In this document: piece by piece, positions 17,514-25,251 of the stretch
How the letters are laid out: every line of letters starts with the position of its first letter
How positions within the stretch are numbered: position 1 is the stretch's first letter
Source of the DNA: Deltaproteobacteria bacterium
Lineage (GTDB): Bacteria > Desulfobacterota > Desulfobacteria > Desulfobacterales > Desulfobacteraceae
Assembly: GCA_013151635.1 (NCBI GenBank)
Contig: JAADHV010000100.1
Span: forward strand, 1-53,113
DNA: 53,113 nucleotides
Direction: 5' to 3'
Translations under genes and position numbers: made by a program
Notes under the pieces: generated by a model
Told to the model about the DNA's origin: nothing
What the model saw: only the letters and a program-made list of their open reading frames with translations
The model's database searches: none

Positions 17514-18788
17514 ATGGAAATAACCAGAAAATTTAAAAATACCTTTTCTTGCATACCAATGCTGGGGTGGTTAGCAGGTACCTTTGTGGCAGTACTCATT
17601 GAATATTATTGGGGTTATGATTATATTTCATACTATCTTGGCCTGCCCAAAATACCGGTTTTATTCGGCACTTTAATTATGCTTAAGGACCCTTTAATGA
17701 TACCCGGTGCCATCGGGTATGATCTTATCGTATATGTTATCCCGGTGCTTTTAATTGCAAAACTAAGCTCTTCTTTCACAAACCCTTTAGCTGCCGCCTT
17801 TGAAAAAACACCTTTATGGGTATCTGCCATCTTTCATTTGATCTTATTTTACGGAATTCTCCACCTGTGGGCCGGGATCAATGATTACAGGGTTCTTGTT
17901 GTCAAGCTGACCCTGATCTCCATCATATTGACTATAAGCATTAATGTAATTAACGGGTACCAGGGGGAGTTCTCCTGCTCTCATCCTGGTTTCATGGCCA
18001 TAGGAGCCTATGTTTCTTCCATTATAACACTTTATTTTTTTGTAAATGACAAGACCTTTGGCACGGCTGTCTTACCACCGGCTCTGGGCCACTGGCTTTT
18101 CCCGTTCGCTTTGCTGGCCGGCGGGATTGCAGCGGCAATTGGTTCTCTGCTTGTAGCGATTCCTTCATTTAAAACCAGGGGGGACTACCTTGCCATTATT
18201 TCACTTGCGTTTATGTTCATTGTCAAAAGTGCTGTTGAGAACCTTGATTTTATCGGCGGGGCCCGGGGTATGGGAGGGCAGCCTGATTACGCACCCCTGC
18301 CCGTCATCTTTATATGGACCATGCTTTGTATCTGGATTGTCCACAATTTTGTTTCATCTATCATGGGTAAAGCGCTAAATGCCGTCAGGGATGATGAGGC
18401 AGCTTCGGAATCCATGACAGTTAAAACCAGGAAGACCAAAATGACAGCCTTTATGTTCGGGGCATTCTGGGCCGGCATTGCCGGTGGACTTTTTGCCCAT
18501 GTCATAGCTTACATTAACCCCGGCATGTTCAGTATCAACAGGCTTGCTGAAATACTTGCCATGGTTTATTTCGGCGGCCTTAATTCCATTGTCGGTTCCA
18601 TTGTCGGCGCTGTCAGTATCAATGTTTTAGGAGAAGCCTTAAGACCACTTGAACTCTTTAAATGGATTATAATTCCTTTGATTTTAATTTTTGTTATGAT
18701 TTTCCGCCCCTATGGTTTGATTTCTTTTAAGGAAATCAATGCAAAAAAACTATTAAGATCCAAATTTAAAAAAGAACAAGGAGTCTAA
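17514..18788 (+). CDS. livM: ABC transporter permease LivM
   Basis: This 424-residue inner-membrane subunit partners LivH. The ATG at 17514 follows CAGGAAAG and is preferred to an upstream TTG at 17496. The LivM core is visible from about residue 140 (INVINGYQGEFSCSHPGFMA, IGAYVSS, FKTRGDYLAIISLAF, GARGMGGQ) and includes the conserved ALNAVRDDEAASESM coupling region. The first 130 residues hold extra membrane segments before the core, so the protein is longer than the minimal family. It is followed 2 bp later by livG. Confidence 0.92.
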   Translation: MEITRKFKNTFSCIPMLGWLAGTFVAVLIEYYWGYDYISYYLGLPKIPVLFGTLIMLKDPLMIPGAIGYDLIVYVIPVLLIAKLSSSFTNPLAAAFEKTPLWVSAIFHLILFYGILHLWAGINDYRVLVVKLTLISIILTISINVINGYQGEFSCSHPGFMAIGAYVSSIITLYFFVNDKTFGTAVLPPALGHWLFPFALLAGGIAAAIGSLLVAIPSFKTRGDYLAIISLAFMFIVKSAVENLDFIGGARGMGGQPDYAPLPVIFIWTMLCIWIVHNFVSSIMGKALNAVRDDEAASESMTVKTRKTKMTAFMFGAFWAGIAGGLFAHVIAYINPGMFSINRLAEILAMVYFGGLNSIVGSIVGAVSINVLGEALRPLELFKWIIIPLILIFVMIFRPYGLISFKEINAKKLLRSKFKKEQGV

Positions 18789-18790
18789 TC

Positions 18791-19564
18791 ATGCCGGCAT
18801 TGCTCAATGTAAATAAAATGACACATTATTTCGGGGGGTTAAGAGCTGTACATAATTATAATTTAAATATTGAACCTGAGCAGATTACAGGCCTTATCGG
18901 ACCTAATGGTGCCGGAAAAACCACGATATTTAATTTAATCACAGGAGTTTATACGCCGACTACGGGGGCCATCACCCTTGAGAATAAAAATATCAAAGGA
19001 CTTGAAACCAATGAAATCGCTGCCAGGGGATTAGGCAGAACATTTCAGAACCTTGCCTTGTGGCGGCACATGAATGTTCTGGATCATATTAAAATGGCTC
19101 ATTATTCCCAATTATCATATGGACTGATCGGATCATTCTTTAATACCCGCAAATGCAGGCAGCAGGAATCCCTTGTGAAAGAAAATTCCTATCGGCTTCT
19201 GGAATTGTTTGATATCAAGCAGCATGCAGATCAACTGGTTACCAATCTGCCCTACGGAGCCCAACGCCGCGTGGAAATGGCAAGGGCCATGGCAACCAAC
19301 CCTAAGATTCTTTTCCTTGATGAACCGACAGCAGGCATGACACCTGATGAACTTGTCCAGATGATTAAAATTATCCGCCAGGTTCATAATGATTTTAAAG
19401 TGGCCATTTTTTTAATTGAACACAGGATGAAATTTGTAATGGAATTATGCCAGCATATCCAAACCCTGGTATTTGGTGAAATCATTGCACAAGGACCGCC
19501 GGAAAAAATTCAGAATAATCCAGAAGTCATTGAAGCATATCTTGGCAAGGAGGATCTGACCTGA
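18791..19564 (+). CDS. livG: ABC transporter ATPase LivG
   Basis: This 257-residue ATPase drives the Liv transporter. Walker A is GPNGAGKTTI, the Q loop lies in LGRTFQNLALW, Walker B is ILFLDEPTAGM and the switch His is in LIEHRMKFV. The signature loop reads LPYGAQRRVEMARA, the LPYG form typical of LivG. The C-terminal NPEVIEAYLG is also typical. Start lies 2 bp after livM and the stop overlaps livF by 1 bp. Confidence 0.94.
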   Translation: MPALLNVNKMTHYFGGLRAVHNYNLNIEPEQITGLIGPNGAGKTTIFNLITGVYTPTTGAITLENKNIKGLETNEIAARGLGRTFQNLALWRHMNVLDHIKMAHYSQLSYGLIGSFFNTRKCRQQESLVKENSYRLLELFDIKQHADQLVTNLPYGAQRRVEMARAMATNPKILFLDEPTAGMTPDELVQMIKIIRQVHNDFKVAIFLIEHRMKFVMELCQHIQTLVFGEIIAQGPPEKIQNNPEVIEAYLGKEDLT

Positions 19565-20277
19565 TGCAGCTTAAAATTAAAAATTTAAGAGTTTCCTATG
19601 GAAACATCAAGGCGCTTCACGGAATTAGTTTCACTGTTGAAGCAGGTGAAATTTTAACTATTATCGGTGCCAATGGCGCAGGGAAAAGTACCACTTTGAG
19701 GGCAATATCAAGAATGGTGCCGGCCAGTGCAGGCTCTGTCCTTGAATTTGAGGGCAAGGATATTTTAAAGTATAGTACGGATAGAGTCGTATCAAAGCTT
19801 GGTATCTCCCATGTACCTGAAGGAAGAAGAATCTTCGGCAATCTTACAGTTACGGAAAACCTTGATCTTGCCTGTTTTGCAAGGAAAGATACAGATCAGA
19901 TGGGAAAAGACAGAAGATGGGTATTTGACCTGTTCCCGCGCCTGGAAGAAAGAAAAGGCCAGCTTGCAGGAACCCTGTCCGGCGGCGAGCAGCAGATGCT
20001 GGCTGTAGGAAGGGGCTATATGAGCGGTCGCAACATTATGCTTTTGGATGAACCATCCATGGGCCTTGCCCCCCTTTTAATGCTTGAAATGTTTGATGCA
20101 TTAAAAGAAATCAACAAGCTTGGCACCACTATCCTGCTGGTTGAACAGAATGCAAGGCTTGCCTTGAAATTCGCCCAGAGGGGATATGTAATAGAAAACG
20201 GTTCTCTTGTGCTTGAAGGACCGGCAGAGGAACTTTTGAATAATCCTGAAGTTAAAAAAGCATATCTAGGCGCTTAA
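19564..20277 (+). CDS. livF: ABC transporter ATPase LivF
   Basis: This 237-residue ATPase is the second nucleotide-binding subunit. Walker A is GANGAGKST, the family loop HVPEGRRIFGNLTV is present, the signature is TLSGGEQQMLAVGR, Walker B is IMLLDEPSMGLAP and the switch His is replaced by Gln in LLVEQNARLAL, as normal in LivF. The C-terminal NPEVKKAYLGA is typical. It is the last gene of the operon; the next gene is convergent, 48 bp away, with no clear terminator between them. Confidence 0.94.
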   Translation: MQLKIKNLRVSYGNIKALHGISFTVEAGEILTIIGANGAGKSTTLRAISRMVPASAGSVLEFEGKDILKYSTDRVVSKLGISHVPEGRRIFGNLTVTENLDLACFARKDTDQMGKDRRWVFDLFPRLEERKGQLAGTLSGGEQQMLAVGRGYMSGRNIMLLDEPSMGLAPLLMLEMFDALKEINKLGTTILLVEQNARLALKFAQRGYVIENGSLVLEGPAEELLNNPEVKKAYLGA

Positions 20278-20325
20278 ATTAAACTGATAAATGTCTTGGA
20301 AGAAGATGGCCTTTCAAGGCTTTTA

Positions 20326-21714
20326 TCATTGTTTTCGCAAAGGGATGTCCCATTTTTTCATGTATTTCCATACTGAAGTCCGGCTTTTCCGGATTTGCCG
20401 GCCCACCTCGGCTTTATTCCAATTACATTTTTCAAGTAAATCCAAAAGAATGGGTTTAGTTAACCTGACCTGTTTATCCATCTGATGGCCATGGGTTTGG
20501 CCCACACCAAGGTATCCTTGTGGATGGCCTATCTCAAATGGAAGATCTTCAAGTCGAATCTGACGTGAATTACAGATGACAAAAGCATGTTCAATGGCAT
20601 TTTCAAGTTCCCTGATATTTCCAGGCCAGGGATGTTCCATCAATCTTTTCATTGCCTGGATTTCAACTTCTTTTATTGATTTATTTTCGTTTTCATTCCC
20701 TTTTTTAATGAAATGACTGACAAGGATAGGGATGTCTTCACGACGTTTTCTTAAAGGCGGAACATTTATGGGAAAAACCTTTAGTCTATAAAAAAGATCT
20801 TCCCTGAATTTTCCCTGTTGGGTCAGGTCATAAAGATTTTCATGGGTTGCAGCAATAATCCTGATATCAATTTTTCTTTTTTTTGACTCCCCTACCCGTT
20901 CGATTTCCCTTTCCTGGAGAACCCTTAAAAGTTTGACCTGCATATACGGCGTTAATTCCCCGATTTCATCCAGAAAGACAGTGCCACTGTCAGCTTCCTC
21001 GAATCGGCCGATACGGTCCCTGTGTGCCCCTGTAAATGCCCCTTTAACATGGCCGAACAGCTCACTTTCAAGCAAGGTTTCAGAAAGAGCCGAACAGTTT
21101 ACCGTTATCAAAGGATTGGAAGAAACAGCTCCATTATAATGGATGGCTCCCGCCACAAGCTCTTTTCCAGTCCCGCTTTCACCCTGGATCAAAACCGTGG
21201 CCCTGCTTTTGGCAGCAGCCCTGATTGCATCAAATACATTCTGCATCACCTGGCTTTTACCGATGATATTACCAAGCCTGTAAACTTGTTTCAGCTTCCT
21301 CTGGGCCTCTTCAGCAGTTTTTTTGATTTTTTTTAACTCAGTTAGATCAGTTATTGTTTCTACAATCCCAAGCACCTGCCCTTTCTCATCAATGGCAAGT
21401 CTTGCATTCTTTATAACAGCAACATCGTTTCCATTTTTATGGCGGATAAAACATTCCTTGGCCTCTGTTTTTCCATGCTTTATCACTCCGCATTTTTTAA
21501 TATCGGCAGGACATTTTTTACCAAAACACTGGCTGCACTCGATAAGACCGCAGGTATTGCCAACAGCTTCCTGTGCCCGGTATCCAGTGATTTTTTCCAT
21601 TGACTTGTTCCAGGAAGTGATTATACCCTGATCATCCAGGGTAAAAAGGCCCTCTGCCATTGTGTCAAGAATCTGGTTTAAAAAATTAACATTCCATAAT
21701 TCATGGGTTTTCAT
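20326..21714 (-). CDS. Sigma-54-dependent activator with cysteine-rich PAS sensor domain
   Basis: This 462-residue regulator has a PAS domain (residues about 10-125), a short coiled linker (125-145), a sigma-54 AAA+ domain with Walker A GESGTGKE (178-185), contact loop GAFTGA (225-230) and FREDLFYRLK, and a C-terminal Fis-type HTH (KCNWNKAEVGRQIRKSRTSV). The PAS core carries six cysteines (55, 60, 63, 68, 75, 88), a pattern that could bind an Fe-S cluster or metal or react with thiols. It is divergent from the thioredoxin/TusA/Qmo-like genes, and GTAAC repeats occur before it and before them, so it is the best candidate activator of that regulon. Start at 21714 is the first Met; homology starts immediately. 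Confidence 0.93.
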   Translation of the reverse strand: MKTHELWNVNFLNQILDTMAEGLFTLDDQGIITSWNKSMEKITGYRAQEAVGNTCGLIECSQCFGKKCPADIKKCGVIKHGKTEAKECFIRHKNGNDVAVIKNARLAIDEKGQVLGIVETITDLTELKKIKKTAEEAQRKLKQVYRLGNIIGKSQVMQNVFDAIRAAAKSRATVLIQGESGTGKELVAGAIHYNGAVSSNPLITVNCSALSETLLESELFGHVKGAFTGAHRDRIGRFEEADSGTVFLDEIGELTPYMQVKLLRVLQEREIERVGESKKRKIDIRIIAATHENLYDLTQQGKFREDLFYRLKVFPINVPPLRKRREDIPILVSHFIKKGNENENKSIKEVEIQAMKRLMEHPWPGNIRELENAIEHAFVICNSRQIRLEDLPFEIGHPQGYLGVGQTHGHQMDKQVRLTKPILLDLLEKCNWNKAEVGRQIRKSRTSVWKYMKKWDIPLRKQ

Positions 21715-21763
21715 TTTATACCCTTAGCTATCTATCGCCATTTGCCTTTTACTCAACCAGCAA

Positions 21764-21780
21764 GTAACGTTACCGTTACC
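21764..21780. promoter_or_regulatory. GTAAC/GTTAC repeat upstream of the PAS activator gene
   Basis: The sequence GTAACGTTACCGTTACC contains a perfect 10-bp palindrome (21764-21773) and a further GTTAC half-site (21775-21779). It lies 50 bp upstream of the activator start. The same half-site recurs at 22079-22111 and 22932-22991, so a common regulator is likely; autoregulation by the PAS activator is inferred. Confidence 0.6.
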
Positions 21781-22077
21781 TGCAAATTTCGAAATATAAT
21801 CAGCTTTTCTTTGGCATCTTTTTTTGATTTTTTTCAGTATCTGTCACCTGACAGGCATCTTTCATTCATGTAGATATCCCAATCTTGGGAAGGATATATG
21901 CCTGTACCAGGATATAAATTCCAAAAAAAATAAGAACATAAACTATATCTTCCATACGCACCTCATGGTTGCGGGTTCATAATACCATCCATAAATCGTA
22001 GAATTGCAAGGTATGTGCCATCTCTATATAATCCTATTGCCCATATAATATATATGATATGATATTTGTCAAAAAAG

Positions 22078-22112
22078 CGTTACAAACCGATACCATTTTA
22101 TTAACAGTAACG
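22078..22112. promoter_or_regulatory. Inverted CGTTAC...GTAACG pair upstream of thioredoxin
   Basis: CGTTAC (22078-22083) and GTAACG (22107-22112) form an inverted pair with centres about 29 bp apart, on roughly the same face of the helix. They lie about 115-150 bp before the sigma-54-like element, a normal distance for an enhancer site. Confidence 0.5.
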
Positions 22113-22225
22113 TTTTTCCTCTTAAAGAACAGGACTTGGGATATTAAATATCTTAATAATTCATATATAAATATCATGTATTTTCAATATATTATAAAAT
22201 TTTTCTTTATTAACTCGGTAGTTCA

Positions 22226-22241
22226 TGGCATGATTTTTGAC
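22226..22241 (+). promoter_or_regulatory. Sigma-54-like promoter before thioredoxin (imperfect -12)
   Basis: TGGCAT (22226-22231) and TTGAC (22237-22241) put GG and the -12 G 10 bases apart, but the invariant GC of -12 is GA. It lies about 55 bp before the thioredoxin start. The -24 half equals that of the better site at 23103. Confidence 0.4.
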
Positions 22242-22296
22242 TATATCTTTTTTCATAGTTGTTATTTTATCAAACCATTTCATGGAGGATAAAAAA

Positions 22297-22596
22297 ATGG
22301 GTTTGGATCAATTTGAAAAAATCATTAAAAATGGTGTTACACTCGTGGATTTTAATGCACAATGGTGTGCTCCCTGCAAAGCACAGGAACCGATTATCAA
22401 AAAACTGATCAGTACATATAAAAATCGTGCTTCCATCCTTGAAATCAATATTGACGAGCATAGAACACTTGCTACGCAATATATGGTTCAAAGCATCCCT
22501 ACGTTGATTATTTTCAAAGATGGCAAAGAATTCAAGCGTTTTGTAGGCCTTCAAGCTGAAGCTGCTATTACAAAGAGTATGGATAACGCATTATAG
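22297..22596 (+). CDS. Thioredoxin-family protein
   Basis: This 99-residue protein is a small cytoplasmic thioredoxin fold. The active site is WCAPCK (Cys24 and Cys27), a variant of the classical WCGPC. The cis-proline loop is SIPTLIIFKDG. The ATG at 22297 follows GGAGG closely; upstream in-frame extension has no support. It is the first gene of a set whose later members (TusA, DsrE, Hdr-like) handle thiols and persulfides, so it may be a dedicated reductant rather than the housekeeping thioredoxin. It is followed 33 bp later by a Cys-rich small protein. Confidence 0.92.
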   Translation: MGLDQFEKIIKNGVTLVDFNAQWCAPCKAQEPIIKKLISTYKNRASILEINIDEHRTLATQYMVQSIPTLIIFKDGKEFKRFVGLQAEAAITKSMDNAL

Positions 22597-22629
22597 GACC
22601 TGAATAATTTTAAAAAACCGGAGGCCAAA

Positions 22630-22851
22630 ATGGGCAAATGTATCAATCATCCTGATCGGGAAACCAGCTATAACTGCATGAAACATAATGTTTATCTCTG
22701 CCGGGAATGTCTTGAATGCCGGGATCCTGATATTTATTGCAAGTTCAGGCCTTCCTGCCCGATTTATTTTATTACAAAAAAAGGCTTTGACTCATCAAAG
22801 CAAAAATCCGGGGCAGCTGCCGGCGGTATTCCCGCTGCCCCTCAATTTTGA
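22630..22851 (+). CDS. Small cysteine-rich (B-box-like zinc-binding) protein
   Basis: This 73-residue protein has Cys4, His7, Cys16, His19, Cys24, Cys27, Cys30, Cys37 and Cys43 within its first 45 residues (for example CINHPDRETSYNCMKH and LCRECLECRDP). The spacing suggests one or two zinc sites, or a redox-active cysteine set. I recall similar short proteins in sulfate reducers but know of no assigned function. The C-terminal 25 residues are low complexity (Ala/Gly/Pro). It is transcribed with the thioredoxin and ends in a terminator-like hairpin overlapping the stop. The Shine-Dalgarno is CCGGAGG. Confidence 0.8.
   Translation: MGKCINHPDRETSYNCMKHNVYLCRECLECRDPDIYCKFRPSCPIYFITKKGFDSSKQKSGAAAGGIPAAPQF
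22810..22848 (+). terminator. Terminator overlapping the end of the Cys-rich gene
   Basis: GGGGCAGC (22810-22817) pairs with GCTGCCCC (22834-22841) in an 8-bp GC stem, followed by TCAATTTT. It ends the thioredoxin/Cys-rich transcript, so tusA needs its own promoter, which fits the site at 23103. Confidence 0.65.
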
Positions 22852-22931
22852 TCTGAAATATTCAATTTTCCCCACGAATCAAGCATTATAAAAGAATTAT
22901 TATTATTTTCAAAACTTATATCATTAATTCG

Positions 22932-22991
22932 GTAACGGTTGATTTACAAAAAAGTAACGCAACCATAACGTTACCTATAAACAGAAGTAAC
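22932..22991. promoter_or_regulatory. Cluster of GTAAC/GTTAC half-sites upstream of the tusA operon (possible enhancer)
   Basis: Half-sites lie at 22932-22936, 22954-22958, 22970-22974 (within TAACGTTA) and 22987-22991; one more occurs at 23066-23070. They repeat the motif found before the PAS activator and thioredoxin. The cluster is 110-170 bp upstream of a good sigma-54 promoter. The remaining 22852-23204 interval shows no gene. Confidence 0.6.
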
Positions 22992-23102
22992 TGTCAAAAT
23001 CAAATTATGAGTTGTTTGATTGTTCCCTTTTAAATCAAAACGCCCTGAATTTACAGGCATCTTCGGTTACTTTTATTCTGTTTATAATCATTTTTTAAAA
23101 AC

Positions 23103-23118
23103 TGGCATCATCTTTGCT
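23103..23118 (+). promoter_or_regulatory. Sigma-54 promoter of the TusA/Qmo-like operon
   Basis: TGGCAT-N5-TTGCT has GG and GC exactly 10 bases apart and matches the consensus TGGCAC-N5-TTGCW at nearly every position. It is about 85 bp upstream of the tusA start. Together with the upstream repeats this predicts activation by an AAA+ enhancer-binding protein. Confidence 0.7.
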
Positions 23119-23204
23119 CTTTAACAACATTAAAAAAAAGGACACAGCATCTGAATTTCATTAAAAAAGATGCAATTATTAACCTAAAAACGGAGGATAA
23201 AAAA

Positions 23205-23453
23205 ATGACAGATTTAAATTCACTGGAAGCCGCAGCCCAGGTTGACGCAAGAGGCAGTGCATGCCCCGGACCCCTTCTTGAAGCAAAAAAAGGCATCGGC
23301 AAAGTCCAGGTGGGCCAGATCCTTGAAATTTTCTCCAATGATGCAGGAACAAGAAATGATATTCCGGCATGGGCCGGGAAAGTTGGTCATGAGTATCTTG
23401 GTTTTCTTGAAGCCGACGGATATGACAGGCATTTTGTAACCCGAAAAAAATAG
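23205..23453 (+). CDS. TusA-family sulfur carrier protein
   Basis: This 82-residue protein is a TusA/SirA-like fold, which carries a persulfide on a conserved cysteine and passes it to partner proteins. The active motif CPGP is at residues 20-23 after DARGSA, and the rest (LLEAKKGIGKVQVGQILEIF) fits the family, including the D-x-G segment. The Shine-Dalgarno is CGGAGG. It is the first gene after the sigma-54 promoter and 11 bp upstream of an MvhD-like gene, so it probably donates or accepts sulfane sulfur for the Hdr-like complex. It is unlikely to be the tRNA-thiolation TusA, because no TusBCDE are here. Confidence 0.9.
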   Translation: MTDLNSLEAAAQVDARGSACPGPLLEAKKGIGKVQVGQILEIFSNDAGTRNDIPAWAGKVGHEYLGFLEADGYDRHFVTRKK

Positions 23454-23464
23454 GGGGTCATCCC

Positions 23465-23887
23465 ATGGCCACACAGGACAAAAAAAAAGAACCGAAAATC
23501 ATCATTTTTGCCACGGAAGCCTGCGCCTACCCCGGTGCCAATTCTGTGGGGCAGGCGCATTCTTCCTATCCTGCCAACACCTATATTTTAAGGGTCAGGG
23601 CCCCGGTCCTGTTTCCTGAAGAATTTTATATAGACTGTTTTAGAAAAGGGTGTGCCGGAATTATTATCATGTCCTGCGGAGAGGAATGCCCGTATGAAGG
23701 TGCATATCACGCCCTCGCAAAACGGCTGGATAATGTATACAAACTGATGAAAAAAAAAGATATTAATATCAAACGCTTGCGCCTGACATCCATCTGTACG
23801 GTCTGCAACAGGGCATTCCTCAATGAAATCAACCAGATGAATACACTTGTGCAGGAAATGGGGCCGCCTGTCATGACTGAAAATTAA
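23465..23887 (+). CDS. MvhD-like (hydrogenase/Hdr iron-sulfur subunit) protein with altered cysteines
   Basis: This 140-residue protein matches the MvhD fold, which in Mvh-Hdr complexes and in the QmoB C terminus links partner proteins to HdrA through a [2Fe-2S] cluster. Family landmarks are AYPGANSVGQ, YPANTYILRV and the GII-x-MSCGEECPYEGAYHA segment. The usual first cysteine pair (CxWC-SYAGAD) is reduced to Cys20 and the Cys in the following strand is lost (RAPVLF). Other cysteines remain at 58, 63, 71, 75, 111 and 114. The cofactor may therefore differ or be absent. Here the domain is a separate gene, unlike in QmoB. Confidence 0.8.
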   Translation: MATQDKKKEPKIIIFATEACAYPGANSVGQAHSSYPANTYILRVRAPVLFPEEFYIDCFRKGCAGIIIMSCGEECPYEGAYHALAKRLDNVYKLMKKKDINIKRLRLTSICTVCNRAFLNEINQMNTLVQEMGPPVMTEN

Positions 23888-23940
23888 AGGATCATGGAAC
23901 TTAGATTAAATGTCCGTTTTTAAAATATGCGAGGCAAGGT

Positions 23941-25230
23941 ATGAATTCAAACAAAAGCTTAAAATTTGACACCATTGTCATAGGTGGGGGGATTGCCGGT
24001 TTACAAACGAGTTTAGACCTTGCCGATCAAGGATATAAGGTGGCAATCATTGAAAAGGATGCCTCTATCGGCGGCAAAATGATCCGCCTTGCCAAGGTGT
24101 TTCCAACTCTTGATTGTGCAAGCTGCATCACAACCCCAAAGATGTCTGCCGCTGCCCATCATGATAATATTACCCTTTTTACCTATTGTACCTTAAATTC
24201 CCTTGAACGCCGGGATAATAAAGCAACCGCCTCTGTAACGCAAAAGCCAAGATATGTTGATCCGGATAAATGCATTGGCTGCCGTCAATGCGAATACAAT
24301 TGCCCGGTATATGTACCTGACGGGGAACAGGGCAATTTTACTTTGAGAAAGGCTGCATATATTCCTTTTTCTACAGCAATTCCACAGCTTGCTTTAATTG
24401 ATACCCAAACCTGCTCTTTATGCGGCAAATGCGAAAAAGTATGCCCGACTAATGCCATTGATTATTTTCAAAAACCGGAAAATTTCGTCCTGGAAGCCAA
24501 AACTGCTGTTGTGACCACCGGGTTTAACCTGACAAAGGTTGACCAGAAAAAAGAATATGGCCAGGGCAGAATTGAGAATGTGATTACATCCCTTCAAATG
24601 GAAAGGATTCTTGCCCCCCATGGTCCGTACATGAGGGTCCTCAGGCCTTCCGACGGGAAAGAGCCTGAATCCATAGCCTTTGTACAATGTGCAGGTTCCA
24701 GGGATAAATCCCTTGGTATTTCCTATTGCTCAAGAGTGTGCTGCATGTATGCCATCAAACAATGCATGCTTCTTTCAGGCGCCCTGCCCCTGGCCGACCT
24801 TACTATTTATTATATGGATATCAGGGCATTTGGAAAAGGTCATGAACAATTCTACCAGAATGCAAAAGCCATGGGCATAGAATTTGTTAAAGGGAAAATT
24901 GCATCCATCAACCAGGGTGAAAACCAGGGTGTCGCTTTAAAATACGAAGCCCAGGAAGAAGGAGGCAGACTTGCAAGCCGGGAACATGATCTTGTGGTCC
25001 TTTCTCTGGGAATTGTGCCTGAATGGGATCCTGCAGGTATCTTAGACATATCCAAAGATCAAGATGCATTCATCCAGTGCAAAATGCCTAAAATCGCACC
25101 TGCCGTTACCAGTCTTGAGGGGGTGTTCACAGCCGGTGTGGCTTCAGGGCCAAAGGATATTGCAGATACAATTGCAGAATCCGGTGCTGCTGCAATGGAA
25201 GCATCAAACTTTATGCAAAACCGTTATTAA
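23941..25230 (+). CDS. QmoA/HdrA-like flavoprotein with two [4Fe-4S] ferredoxin motifs
   Basis: This 429-residue protein has an FAD-binding Rossmann start (IVIGGGIAGLQTSLDL, residues 12-27), the HdrA-type cysteine pair Cys59 and Cys62 (FPTLDCASCITTP) near the flavin, then two clusters: Cys111/114/117/121 (CIGCRQCEYNCP) and Cys158/161/164/168 (CSLCGKCEKVCP). The later flavoprotein part includes FVQCAGSRDKSLGISYCSRVC. Length and the GSRD-x-n-CSRVCC block are like QmoA (about 410). In Qmo, QmoA passes electrons between menaquinone and APS reductase; the partner here is unknown because aprAB is not in the window. Gene spacing (53 bp from MvhD-like, 21 bp to the next) indicates one operon. Confidence 0.85.
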   Translation: MNSNKSLKFDTIVIGGGIAGLQTSLDLADQGYKVAIIEKDASIGGKMIRLAKVFPTLDCASCITTPKMSAAAHHDNITLFTYCTLNSLERRDNKATASVTQKPRYVDPDKCIGCRQCEYNCPVYVPDGEQGNFTLRKAAYIPFSTAIPQLALIDTQTCSLCGKCEKVCPTNAIDYFQKPENFVLEAKTAVVTTGFNLTKVDQKKEYGQGRIENVITSLQMERILAPHGPYMRVLRPSDGKEPESIAFVQCAGSRDKSLGISYCSRVCCMYAIKQCMLLSGALPLADLTIYYMDIRAFGKGHEQFYQNAKAMGIEFVKGKIASINQGENQGVALKYEAQEEGGRLASREHDLVVLSLGIVPEWDPAGILDISKDQDAFIQCKMPKIAPAVTSLEGVFTAGVASGPKDIADTIAESGAAAMEASNFMQNRY

Positions 25231-25251
25231 TAAATAAAGTGAGATCGAATT

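Larger units (their letters stand above)
21781..22296. other. Long AT-rich divergent region before the thioredoxin gene
   Basis: Apart from the GTAAC repeats (21764-21780, 22078-22112) and the sigma-54-like element at 22226-22241, I see no gene in this 0.5-kb stretch. Open frames here are AT-rich, unsupported by ribosome sites and not recognisable. A regulatory RNA cannot be excluded. Confidence 0.5.

Noticed and set aside
20284-20325. Terminator hairpin between livF and the PAS activator gene
   Set aside because: TGATAAA/TTTATCA ends are present but the interior does not pair well and there is no GC-rich stem.
21811-21827. Third sigma-54-like element (TTGGCAT...TTGA)
   Set aside because: GG and -12 G are 11 bases apart and the GC is absent; sigma-54 spacing is strict.
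22059-22292. Open frame of 77 codons before thioredoxin
   Set aside because: AT-rich, low-complexity hydrophobic translation, spans the enhancer and promoter elements, no recognisable family.
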